From NCBI RefSeq assembly GCF_014195325.1, contig NZ_JACIBK010000003.1:124001-188000 (forward strand): a DNA stretch of 64,000 nt, read 5' to 3'. Shown here piece after piece: positions 57,617-64,000 of the stretch. Source of the stretch: Rhizobium sp. BK650 (GTDB taxonomy: Bacteria; Pseudomonadota; Alphaproteobacteria; Rhizobiales; Rhizobiaceae). The stretch's first letter is position 1. The number at the start of each line of letters is the position of its first letter. Both the position numbers and the translations under genes were made by a program. Under the pieces are notes generated by a model that saw only the letters and a list, made by a program, of their open reading frames with translations, searched no databases and was not told where the DNA came from.

Positions 57617-59212
57617 ATGACGGAAGCCGAACGCATCGATCAACTGTTCGAGGCTTGGAACAATCTGGATTCACCCGGCTGCGCGGTTGCGGTCTTGCGA
57701 GATGGCAGTGTCGTCTATAAGCGCGGCTTCGGCATGGCCAATCTGGCCCACGGCATTGCGATCGGGCCGTCCACTGTCTTTCATTCGGCGTCCGTCTCCA
57801 AACAGTTCACGGCATTTGCCATTCTGCTGCTCGCAGCCGAAGGAAAATTGTCGCTCGATGATGACGCGCAGAAATACGTGCCCGACTTGCCGGATTTCGG
57901 CGCACCGATCACGCTGCGACATCTGCTCCACCATACCAGCGGGCTGCGCGATCATTGGGAATTGCTCTCCCTCGCTGGCTGGCGTTACTCCAAGGACCTG
58001 ATCACCGACGACGATATCCTGGCCGTCGTCTCCCGCCAGCAGGATCTGAATTTCCAGCCGGGCGACGAACATCTCTATTGCAACACGGGTTATGCCTTGC
58101 TGGCGCAAGTGGTGAAGACGGTCAGCGGTCAGTCCCTGCGTGCCTTTACCTCGGCCCGGATTTTCGAACCCCTCGGCATGCGCAATACGTTCTTTCGCGA
58201 CAACTACGCCGAGGTCGTCAGGAATGTCGCCGACGGTTATGTAGAGACGCAGTCCGGGATAGAGATATCCAACACCAATTTCGATACCGTGGGCGCGACC
58301 AGCCTGCTGACGACAGTCGAAGATCTCGCGCTTTGGGACGAAAACTTCTACCATCCGCGTGTCGGCGGTCCGGATGTCATTGCTCAAATGCTCGAACGCG
58401 GCCGGCTGAACGATGGCAGTGAAATCGGCTACGCCTCGGGCCTCGGCATCGGCACCTATCGCGGTCTGACGATCGTCGAACATACCGGCGGCGATGCCGG
58501 CTTCCGCTCCGATATCATCCGCTTTCCAGAGCAGCATTTCTCCGTCGCGATCCTCGCCAATTTCGGATCGATCGTGCCCAGTGACCTCGTCCGGCGGATC
58601 GCGGATATCTATCTCGCGGATGTGTTGCAGCCGGCGCCGAAGCCTGGCCCGAGCACGTTCCCGCAGCCCGCCGCGGATGCATTGGAACTGTTGACCGGCT
58701 ATTATGCCGAGCCGCGGCTAGCCGGACGGGTGGCCCGCCTTGCCACTCGTGATGGAAAGTTGCTGGGGGGCTATGACATCGACTACGACGGCTATGCGCT
58801 TGAAGCGGTAGATCATCGTCGTTTCCGTTTCAGCGATTTTCCCAACAGCGAGATCGAACTAGAGCAACAGGAAGGCGAGCCGGCGAGCGAACTGACGTCT
58901 TATTTCGATGGCAAGCGAAGACACCAATACCGGCGATTGCCGGCATATACGCCGTCGCCAACTGAGCTTGCCGCTCTGGCGGGCTCCTACCGTCCAGTCG
59001 AAAACGACATGCCCTACCAGGTCAGGGTGGGGGAGGCGGGTCTCGTGTTCAAATCCGTGAAGTCCCCGGAAATCAAGCTGACAGCCGTCGCTCCGGACCA
59101 TTTTCTCGGTGATTGTGACCGGTTTACTTTCACCCGTGACGAAAACGGCCGCGTCACCGGCCTGCTGATGAACAGTGGCCGCATCCGCAATGTCCGCTTC
59201 GAACGGCTTTGA
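57617..59212 (+). CDS. Serine hydrolase, class C beta-lactamase family
   Basis: Protein of 531 residues. The catalytic S-x-x-K is S59-V-S-K62 in FHSASVSKQFTAFAI, the Y-x-N is YCN near residue 154, and HTGGDAGFRSDI near 295 supplies the third motif (HTG). The C-terminal half (about 350-531) has beta-rich repeats (LLTGYYAEP, LAALAGSYRPVENDMPYQV) as in DD-peptidase/esterase relatives. No signal peptide, so it is unlikely to be a periplasmic beta-lactamase; esterase or peptidase is likelier. GGGGAGGCACGG precedes the ATG. Monocistronic. Confidence 0.9.
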   Translation: MTEAERIDQLFEAWNNLDSPGCAVAVLRDGSVVYKRGFGMANLAHGIAIGPSTVFHSASVSKQFTAFAILLLAAEGKLSLDDDAQKYVPDLPDFGAPITLRHLLHHTSGLRDHWELLSLAGWRYSKDLITDDDILAVVSRQQDLNFQPGDEHLYCNTGYALLAQVVKTVSGQSLRAFTSARIFEPLGMRNTFFRDNYAEVVRNVADGYVETQSGIEISNTNFDTVGATSLLTTVEDLALWDENFYHPRVGGPDVIAQMLERGRLNDGSEIGYASGLGIGTYRGLTIVEHTGGDAGFRSDIIRFPEQHFSVAILANFGSIVPSDLVRRIADIYLADVLQPAPKPGPSTFPQPAADALELLTGYYAEPRLAGRVARLATRDGKLLGGYDIDYDGYALEAVDHRRFRFSDFPNSEIELEQQEGEPASELTSYFDGKRRHQYRRLPAYTPSPTELAALAGSYRPVENDMPYQVRVGEAGLVFKSVKSPEIKLTAVAPDHFLGDCDRFTFTRDENGRVTGLLMNSGRIRNVRFERL

Positions 59213-59352
59213 TCCGTTCGCAGAGGTGGCGCCCTCAAGCGACCGTTGCGTTGGCAGTCGTCGGGGGGGGGCGCGCAGCCAAATTGCGGTAAACTATCGT
59301 CCAGCCGCTCGCAGCGATCTTTCATCGGCGTTCGAGACACGCCCGGCTCTCA

Positions 59353-59715
59353 TCAGCGGCTCAATGCCGCCTCGATCGTTTGTTGCAGCTCGCTCGTGGA
59401 GAAGGGCTTGCCGACGAGCGGCTGATCGGCAAATTCGTCAGGCAATCCGCTCAGCCCGTATCCGGTGCTGAATATGAAGGGGATCTGGCGTTCGCGCAGG
59501 ATTTCCGCGACCGAGAAGCTGGGTTCGCCGGCCAGGTTGACATCCAGCACGCCCAGATCGGCCTCGACCTCGGCTGCGACCGCTCTTGCATCGGCAAGCC
59601 GCGATACGGATGCGACGACCTTGAAGCCGAGATCATGGAGCATGTCCTCGATCATGAGAGCCACCATGCCCTCGTCCTCGACCACGAGAACCTTCAGGCC
59701 GGAAAAGCGTCTCAT
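59353..59715 (-). CDS. Single-domain response regulator
   Basis: Receiver-only protein of 120 residues with acidic cluster E13-D14-E15, phospho-acceptor D58 in GVLDVNLAGE, and conserved T/K in FSTGYGL and VGKPFSTSEL. It resembles receiver partners of HWE kinases in Rhizobiales. The gene overlaps the HWE kinase gene upstream by ATGA, so the kinase probably phosphorylates it. There is no output domain, so it would act through protein contact or as a phosphate sink. Confidence 0.9.
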   Translation of the reverse strand: MRRFSGLKVLVVEDEGMVALMIEDMLHDLGFKVVASVSRLADARAVAAEVEADLGVLDVNLAGEPSFSVAEILRERQIPFIFSTGYGLSGLPDEFADQPLVGKPFSTSELQQTIEAALSR

Positions 59716-61898
59716 CCGTTCACCAGTTCTACCGGTATCGAGATGCGGCAGGATATGCCGGCTCGCTCGAAGGCGAAGTCGAACTCGCCGCCGAGGTCGC
59801 GCTCGATGCAGCGCTCCATCAGCCGGGTGCCGAAGCCGCGGCGGGTCGGGGGAGTGACAGGCGGTCCGTCATGTTCGCGCCAATCGAGGATCAGCCTCGG
59901 GGGCGCGCCGGCCTCATCCTCCAGATCCCAGGCGAGGGACAGCGAGCCTGCCTCGCAGGACAGGGCTCCGTATTTGATCGCATTGGTGGCGAGTTCGTTG
60001 AGAGCCATCGTCAGGCTGAGCGCCGTGCGCGAATTGAGCGCAGCAGGCGGCCCGTCGATTTCGATGCGCTCGCCCGCTTCACCGGCGAGCGGCAGCAGCA
60101 CTTCCCGCGCGAGCAAATCCAACGGGGCATCAGCCCAGTGGCGTTTGGTCAGGAGATCATGGGCGCGTGCAAGCGCCAGCAAACGGTCGTCGAAGCGGCG
60201 CAGGAAGTCGTCCACGCCGTCGGAGTATCTTGCCGTTTGCCGCGACAATGACTGCACGGTTGCCAGCGTGTTCTTGACGCGATGATTGAGCTCGTCGATG
60301 AGCGTCTTCTGCCTGCTCTCGGCCCGCTTGCGCTCGGTAATGTCGACGAGCATGTTGATGGCCCCGACAAGACGCCCGTCGGCATCGTGAAGCGGCGTCG
60401 GATAGGGTATGAAGGGGACCCGCGTGCCATCAGGCCGTTCGGCAATCGCTTCCGCGCCCCGGACCGGGCGGTCTTCCTTCAGCGCCACCGCCATCGGGCA
60501 TTGGTCATGCGGCAGCGGCGTGCCGTCGAGATTGAACAAACGCCAGGTCACGCACCACATGTCGCCAGGCTGGGGCGTTCGCCCCGACATTTCCACGGCT
60601 GCCTTGTTGTAGAATGTAATCCGTCCGGTCGCATCGGTGGTATAGACGGCGGCCGGCAGCGCCTCCAGCAGATCGCGCATGTGTTGCTCGCTCGCGCGGA
60701 TCTGGTCCTCCATATGTTTCGCAACGGTGACATCCTGGATCACCCTCACGCCGTAGCGGAAGCCGCCGGTCTCATCGCGGACCGACGAACTGTGAATATC
60801 GAGATAGACGATGCTGCCATCCGGTTTCGTGGCGCGCTTGCGCAGCACATAGCTGTCGAGTTCTCCGGCCGCCTGGCGTGCATAGAGCGCAGCATCCCGC
60901 TCCCGGTCGTCATGCTGGGTGTAATCGCAGAAGGTCATCGTCAGGAGCTCTTCGCGGGAGCGCCCGAGCATCCGGCACAGCGCGTCGTTCACCCGGAGCA
61001 GGCGTCCGGCGGAGTCGGCTTCCGAAATGCCGATATTGGCAGCTTCATAGGTCGCCGCCAGTCGATCCTCGCTGTCGCGGCGTGCGCTCTCGGCCTCGTG
61101 GAGATCGGTCAGGTCGGTCGTGAAGCAGCGCGTGTTGAGGAACTCTCCGTTTTCAAACCGGCTGTTGGAGGTGATCTGCACGTGCTTGATGGAGCCATCC
61201 TTGGCGCGAAGGCGCGCGGGATAGCGATTGAGCTTCTCGCCGCATGACAGTTTCTGCAGAATGTCGCCGATGACAGGAGCGTCCGCATGAAATTCCGCAA
61301 TATGCCGTCCGACATATTCGTCGGCGGTGTAGCCGAGAAGGGTCAGCTCCGCCTTGTTGGCGCGCTGGATGATGCCGTCGCCGCCAACGATGTGCAGCCC
61401 GATTGCGCTGTTTTCGAAGAAATCCTCGAGATCGGCGTTCTTGCGCCGGGCCTCCTCTTCAATGGCTTTCTGCGCCGAAATGTCCTGGAAGCAGTTTATC
61501 GCTCCTTGAATCCGTCCCTCGTGGTCTTTGAGCGGGCGGATGTTGACCAGCGCGGCGAAGCGCGAGCCATCCGGCCTTTCGAAGACGACCTCCGCATTGC
61601 GCGTTACCGTTCCATCGAAAACGGCCGTCGCCATCGGGCAGGCTTCGTGCGGTAGCGGCGTTCCGTCCGGCAGGAACAGCGCATGCGAGCCGCAGAAACG
61701 CTCGCGCCTTTCGTCTAGCGGTGGCGTTCTGCCCCAGAGTTCGGCGGCTTCCCTGTTATAACGGACGAGCCAGCCACTGTCGTCGCAAAGATAAACTGCA
61801 CCGGGGATGGCGTCGAGCACGCTCGGCGCGGCTGCGACAAGCGCATCGTATTCGCTGATCCTGCGGTGAGCGAGCGGAAATTCCTCGATATTCGACAT
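59712..61898 (-). CDS. PAS-domain HWE histidine kinase
   Basis: Soluble kinase of 728 residues. Four PAS/PAC regions lie at about 20-145, 150-270, 275-395 and 400-525. They share repeated PDGTPLPHEACPMA / LDGTPLPHDQCPMA loops, suggesting internal duplication of the first and fourth. The HWE domain starts near 530 with the phospho-acceptor in DELNHRVKNTLATVQSLS, then NELATNAIKYGAL and ILDWREHDGP (the W-x-E of the family) and GFGTRLMERCI. Ligand could be heme, flavin or none; the PAS LOV Cys motif NCRFLQ is absent. GGAAGGTAACC precedes the ATG. Confidence 0.92.
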   Translation of the reverse strand: MSNIEEFPLAHRRISEYDALVAAAPSVLDAIPGAVYLCDDSGWLVRYNREAAELWGRTPPLDERRERFCGSHALFLPDGTPLPHEACPMATAVFDGTVTRNAEVVFERPDGSRFAALVNIRPLKDHEGRIQGAINCFQDISAQKAIEEEARRKNADLEDFFENSAIGLHIVGGDGIIQRANKAELTLLGYTADEYVGRHIAEFHADAPVIGDILQKLSCGEKLNRYPARLRAKDGSIKHVQITSNSRFENGEFLNTRCFTTDLTDLHEAESARRDSEDRLAATYEAANIGISEADSAGRLLRVNDALCRMLGRSREELLTMTFCDYTQHDDRERDAALYARQAAGELDSYVLRKRATKPDGSIVYLDIHSSSVRDETGGFRYGVRVIQDVTVAKHMEDQIRASEQHMRDLLEALPAAVYTTDATGRITFYNKAAVEMSGRTPQPGDMWCVTWRLFNLDGTPLPHDQCPMAVALKEDRPVRGAEAIAERPDGTRVPFIPYPTPLHDADGRLVGAINMLVDITERKRAESRQKTLIDELNHRVKNTLATVQSLSRQTARYSDGVDDFLRRFDDRLLALARAHDLLTKRHWADAPLDLLAREVLLPLAGEAGERIEIDGPPAALNSRTALSLTMALNELATNAIKYGALSCEAGSLSLAWDLEDEAGAPPRLILDWREHDGPPVTPPTRRGFGTRLMERCIERDLGGEFDFAFERAGISCRISIPVELVNG

Positions 61899-62067
61899 TG
61901 GTTACCTTCCGCTCGCAATCGTCTCGTCGCAATCGGGCGATTGAAGTTTCATATGCAAAAACGCGATCTTTACCCCCCATGCGGCTATCCGCCGAGCCCA
62001 AAGCAGCACGTGTAAACGTGCAACTCCAGGATTTGTTTCACACGGTCCGGAAGTTTCTCGAGACACA

Positions 62068-62105
62068 CCCGGCTCGTGGCAGACGCTCATCTGCCACGAG
62101 CCGGG
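62068..62105 (-). terminator. Strong hairpin after the Ser/Thr/Gly-rich exported protein gene
   Basis: CCCGGCTCGTGGCAGA and its exact complement TCTGCCACGAGCCGGG with a 6-base loop: a perfect 16-bp stem, 20 bp past the stop of the minus-strand gene. There is no T run, so it may be a stability hairpin or bidirectional terminator. Confidence 0.7.
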
Positions 62106-62125
62106 CCGCTGCTGCCAAGGGAGGA

Positions 62126-62536
62126 TCAGCAGGCGTTGGCGGCGTCGGGCAGGGTCGAGTTGACCGAAGGCGTGGGCGCCGGGTTGCCGGTGCCGCTGTT
62201 GGTCGTGCGCTGGCAATCGTTCGGATCGCCGCCGGAAGCGCCCGGAGTCTGGGTGCCGCTGGATGGATTGCCCGCGCCCTTGATCGAGCCGGTCGAGTTG
62301 CTGTCGGTGGAGCCGCTATTGGTGCCGGTGCCGTTCATGTTGCTGCCGGCGCCGTTGCTGTTGGTGCCGTTGTTATTGGTGCCAGAGTTGCTGGTGCCGG
62401 CGGTGCCGCTGCCTGAGGTGCTTGTGCCTGAGGTGCCGCTGCCGGAGGCGCCGCCGGAAGCGCCTGACGACTGCGCCATGACAGGGGCTGCCAGGGTGAG
62501 AACAAGGGCCGAGGCCGTGAGGATCTTCAGAAACAT
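62126..62536 (-). CDS. Low-complexity exported protein
   Basis: Protein of 136 residues with a clear signal peptide (MFLKILTASALVLTLAAPVMAQ, cleavage after MAQ or MA). The mature chain is almost wholly Gly, Ser, Thr and Asn in short irregular repeats (SGTSGTSTSGSGTAGTSN), with two cysteines near the end (NDCQRT and NAC-stop) that may form a disulfide. It is likely disordered in the periplasm or on the surface. AAGGCGG precedes the ATG. No family named. Confidence 0.72.
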   Translation of the reverse strand: MFLKILTASALVLTLAAPVMAQSSGASGGASGSGTSGTSTSGSGTAGTSNSGTNNNGTNSNGAGSNMNGTGTNSGSTDSNSTGSIKGAGNPSSGTQTPGASGGDPNDCQRTTNSGTGNPAPTPSVNSTLPDAANAC

Positions 62537-62757
62537 GGATATCCGCCTTTTCGGTTGGAGCTTCGTAACTGGGACTCAACCTGAGGGAGTTCTCAATGTT
62601 CCGTCTTTTGCGGCCTGGACGGGGGAAGGGTGCGCTGCCGTACCAAGCGGCAAGTTCTGGGAACAATGGCGGCAGCCGATCGTTTCCGTTGGTTTTTCCG
62701 AGCCGATGCGAAAGCCGGATATGTTCAAACGAGAGGCCGCCCGTCGATCCAGCTTAG

Positions 62758-63279
62758 TCACCAGGTCAGGGTGGGGCGTCGGAAGCCCATTCCAGCCCAG
62801 GCGAGCACGACCCTGATCATGAATTTGGCAGGGTAAGCCGGGTAAGCCGGCAGGCCGTCGCGGCAGGGTCGATCTCCGGTCTTCTGCTTCACCATAAGGC
62901 CCATTTCGACGGGAGGGGCGCTCGCGGGCAGGCGATCGCGAAAGATCGTCAGCCAGTGTCCCCTGGTGAAATCGAGAAACATCGGGGTGTTGCAGCACGC
63001 AGCTACTACGCGCCGGGTCGGCGAAGCCTCCGTAAGACGGTGCTCACGAAGATGGACTTCGCCGCTGGTAATGGCGACCCGATCCTTGCGGAAAAGGCAG
63101 TAGTCCACGCCGCCGTCGGCGCTCAAAACCGGCGGCGCGCCCGGTGCTGCCTCGAACTGGCGGGCGGCCGTGCGGCAATCCCCGCAGTAGCAGACGGCGC
63201 TGAGGATCGGGGCGCCGGTTGCCGCCAGCGCGACCTGTCCGCACGTGCAGGTGGCGGATAGCCGGGTTTTCGCGGTCAT
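62758..63279 (-). CDS. GFA family (CENP-V/GFA) zinc-binding protein
   Basis: Protein of 173 residues with the GFA zinc ligands: CTCGQV (residues about 11-13), CYCGDCRTAAR (about 30-40) and VVAACCNTPMFLDF. It is the glutathione-dependent formaldehyde-activating/CENP-V fold, whose members act on glutathione adducts or have unknown roles. The tail KFMIRVVLAWAGMGFRRPTLTW may be a membrane-associated helix. It overlaps the VOC gene by ATGA, so the two form an operon. Confidence 0.87.
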   Translation of the reverse strand: MTAKTRLSATCTCGQVALAATGAPILSAVCYCGDCRTAARQFEAAPGAPPVLSADGGVDYCLFRKDRVAITSGEVHLREHRLTEASPTRRVVAACCNTPMFLDFTRGHWLTIFRDRLPASAPPVEMGLMVKQKTGDRPCRDGLPAYPAYPAKFMIRVVLAWAGMGFRRPTLTW

Positions 63280-63638
63280 CGGCTGCCGATCATCATGCGG
63301 TTGCCTTCGCTGTCGCGAAATTCGGCGACGGTCCGTCCCGGCTGCCAAGGCGGCGAATGGGGTTCGGTCAGGATCTCCACGCCCTTGGTGCGAAGGGCAT
63401 CCACGGTCTTTGCGACATCCTCTGCGACGAGGACCAGGACGGGATCGTCGGCGATGTCGCCCGCCCTGGCGCGAATGAAATGGAGCCTGGTCTCGCTTCC
63501 GGCGAACGCCAGTTCGATCCACCGCCAATCGCCCCCCATCGGCGCGTCGGCCGCCACCGTGCACCCGAGATTGTCGATATAGAATTGTTTGGCCCGGGTC
63601 TGATCGTACACCGGAAGCTCGGCAAACTGGATATGCAT
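63276..63638 (-). CDS. VOC (glyoxalase/bleomycin resistance) family protein
   Basis: Protein of 120 residues with the VOC pattern: IQFAELPVYDQTRAKQFYIDNLGCTV, a middle WRWIELAF strand and the terminal VAEFRDSEGNRMMIGSR. Metal ligands would be H/E in strands 1, 4 and 8; the final E in TVAEFRDSEGN fits. It is a dimeric metal-dependent enzyme or binding protein of unknown substrate. ATG at 63638 lies close to the operators at 63659-63702, which divide this operon from the divergent TetR gene. Confidence 0.87.
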   Translation of the reverse strand: MHIQFAELPVYDQTRAKQFYIDNLGCTVAADAPMGGDWRWIELAFAGSETRLHFIRARAGDIADDPVLVLVAEDVAKTVDALRTKGVEILTEPHSPPWQPGRTVAEFRDSEGNRMMIGSR

Positions 63639-63658
63639 GGGCGCGCTCCGCGAAAAAC

Positions 63659-63702
63659 TGGACTGATGAGTCCACTTGTGCAAAACTAGACTGATCAGTT
63701 TG
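63659..63702. promoter_or_regulatory. Two GACTGATSAGTC-type palindromes
   Basis: TGGACTGATGAGTCCA (63659-63674) has 6-bp perfect arms. TAGACTGATCAGTTTG (63687-63702) has the same core, with the outer arm partly degenerate. Centres are 28 bp apart. They lie between the VOC/GFA operon and the TetR gene and are probably the TetR operators. Confidence 0.7.
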
Positions 63703-63737
63703 ATCCTGTCAATCGAAAGGTGTAAGGACGAGACATT

Positions 63738-64000
63738 ATGGCGAAGCACCCGGACACGACCGATCGACCCGCTGGCGAAGGCGGCCGCACGGCGCGAAAG
63801 CGCCGGGCGATCCTCGACGCCGGTACGATCGCTTTCTTGAGGGACGGTTACCTCGGCGCCAGCATGGACGAGATCGCGCAGCGAGCCGATGTTTCCAAAC
63901 AGACGATCTACAAGCAGTTCCTCAGCAAGGAGGCGCTGTTCCTGGAAATCGTGTCCGGACTGACCAATGCGGGTAGCGATGCCGTGCATGACGACATTCC
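63738..64000 (+). CDS. TetR/AcrR family repressor, C-terminus beyond window
   Basis: The first 87 residues are visible. The HTH reads ARKRRAILDAGTIAFLRDGYLGASMDEIAQRADVSKQTIYKQFLSKEALFLEIV, typical of TetR proteins. The ligand domain is cut by the window end. Divergent from the VOC/GFA operon with two palindromes between, so it probably controls that operon. The start ATG is at 63738, with a weak AAGGACGAG upstream. Confidence 0.9.
   Translation, partial: MAKHPDTTDRPAGEGGRTARKRRAILDAGTIAFLRDGYLGASMDEIAQRADVSKQTIYKQFLSKEALFLEIVSGLTNAGSDAVHDDI

Noticed and set aside
1-64000. tRNA, rRNA, complete insertion sequences and transposases
   Set aside because: I looked for T-loop-like GTTCGAATC words, rRNA-like stretches and transposase motifs (DDE, tyrosine or serine recombinase) and found none that held up by eye; a covariance-model scan could still reveal short RNAs.

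Overview
The window looks like a chromosomal or chromid segment of a Rhizobium-type alphaproteobacterium (Rhizobiaceae). Coding regions are GC-rich. Intergenic spaces carry short palindromic elements that resemble the mosaic elements known from rhizobia (RIME-like). Two full TTAA-N7-TTAA CtrA-type boxes lie ahead of a cell-surface gene, and many small hypothetical genes are of rhizobial type. No rRNA, tRNA or CRISPR array was seen. The genus is inferred, not proven.

Layout. 0-2 kb: an OmpR-type regulator and a left-truncated sensor kinase, separated by three tandem palindromic elements. 2-10 kb: housekeeping and stress accessory genes (DUF2277, DoxX, YkvA, a molybdopterin oxidoreductase, a monooxygenase-like protein, a P-loop kinase, a COG4280-type membrane pair and its decayed partial copy, a YkgJ-type cysteine cluster). 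9.6-12.3 kb: a secreted transglutaminase-like peptidase divergent from a very repetitive Gly/His-rich exported protein, with CtrA-type boxes between them. 12.5-25.5 kb: an arylsulfatase, DUF3597, an SRAP peptidase, an ArsR-SRPBCC fusion, a cupin, a TetR/SDR divergent pair, an ACT protein, a PNPOx-like protein, a PIMT-like methyltransferase and small proteins.

25.5-31.3 kb: a phage remnant. It has terminase large and small subunits, a composite lysin-like protein, and a second, decayed terminase small subunit on the far side, followed by a KTSC protein. 31.3-34.4 kb: three copies of an inverted-repeat motif and a very strong hairpin precede a TetR-regulated FAD monooxygenase, which is itself bracketed by a diverged direct repeat. 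34.5-39.4 kb: small proteins, an acyltransferase, and a MerR-regulated cluster encoding a carboxymuconolactone decarboxylase-like protein and an EthD protein.

39.6-50.3 kb: a surface or secretion locus. A 1764-residue protein (dimethylformamidase-like domain followed by alternating DUF4082-like and cadherin-like modules) is followed by a CobW/ZigA-type GTPase, a small conserved protein, and a type I secretion ABC exporter with its HlyD adaptor. The exporter probably carries the giant protein. 50.3-55.5 kb: a more AT-rich island with a DNA adenine methyltransferase translationally coupled to a putative permuted papain-fold protein. This is the best candidate here for an undescribed modification or defence module. 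It is followed by a membrane protein with a homopolymer frameshift. 55.6-64 kb: an adenylate cyclase with TPRs, a serine hydrolase, a response regulator and HWE-kinase operon, a low-complexity secreted protein, and a GFA/VOC operon divergent from a right-truncated TetR gene.
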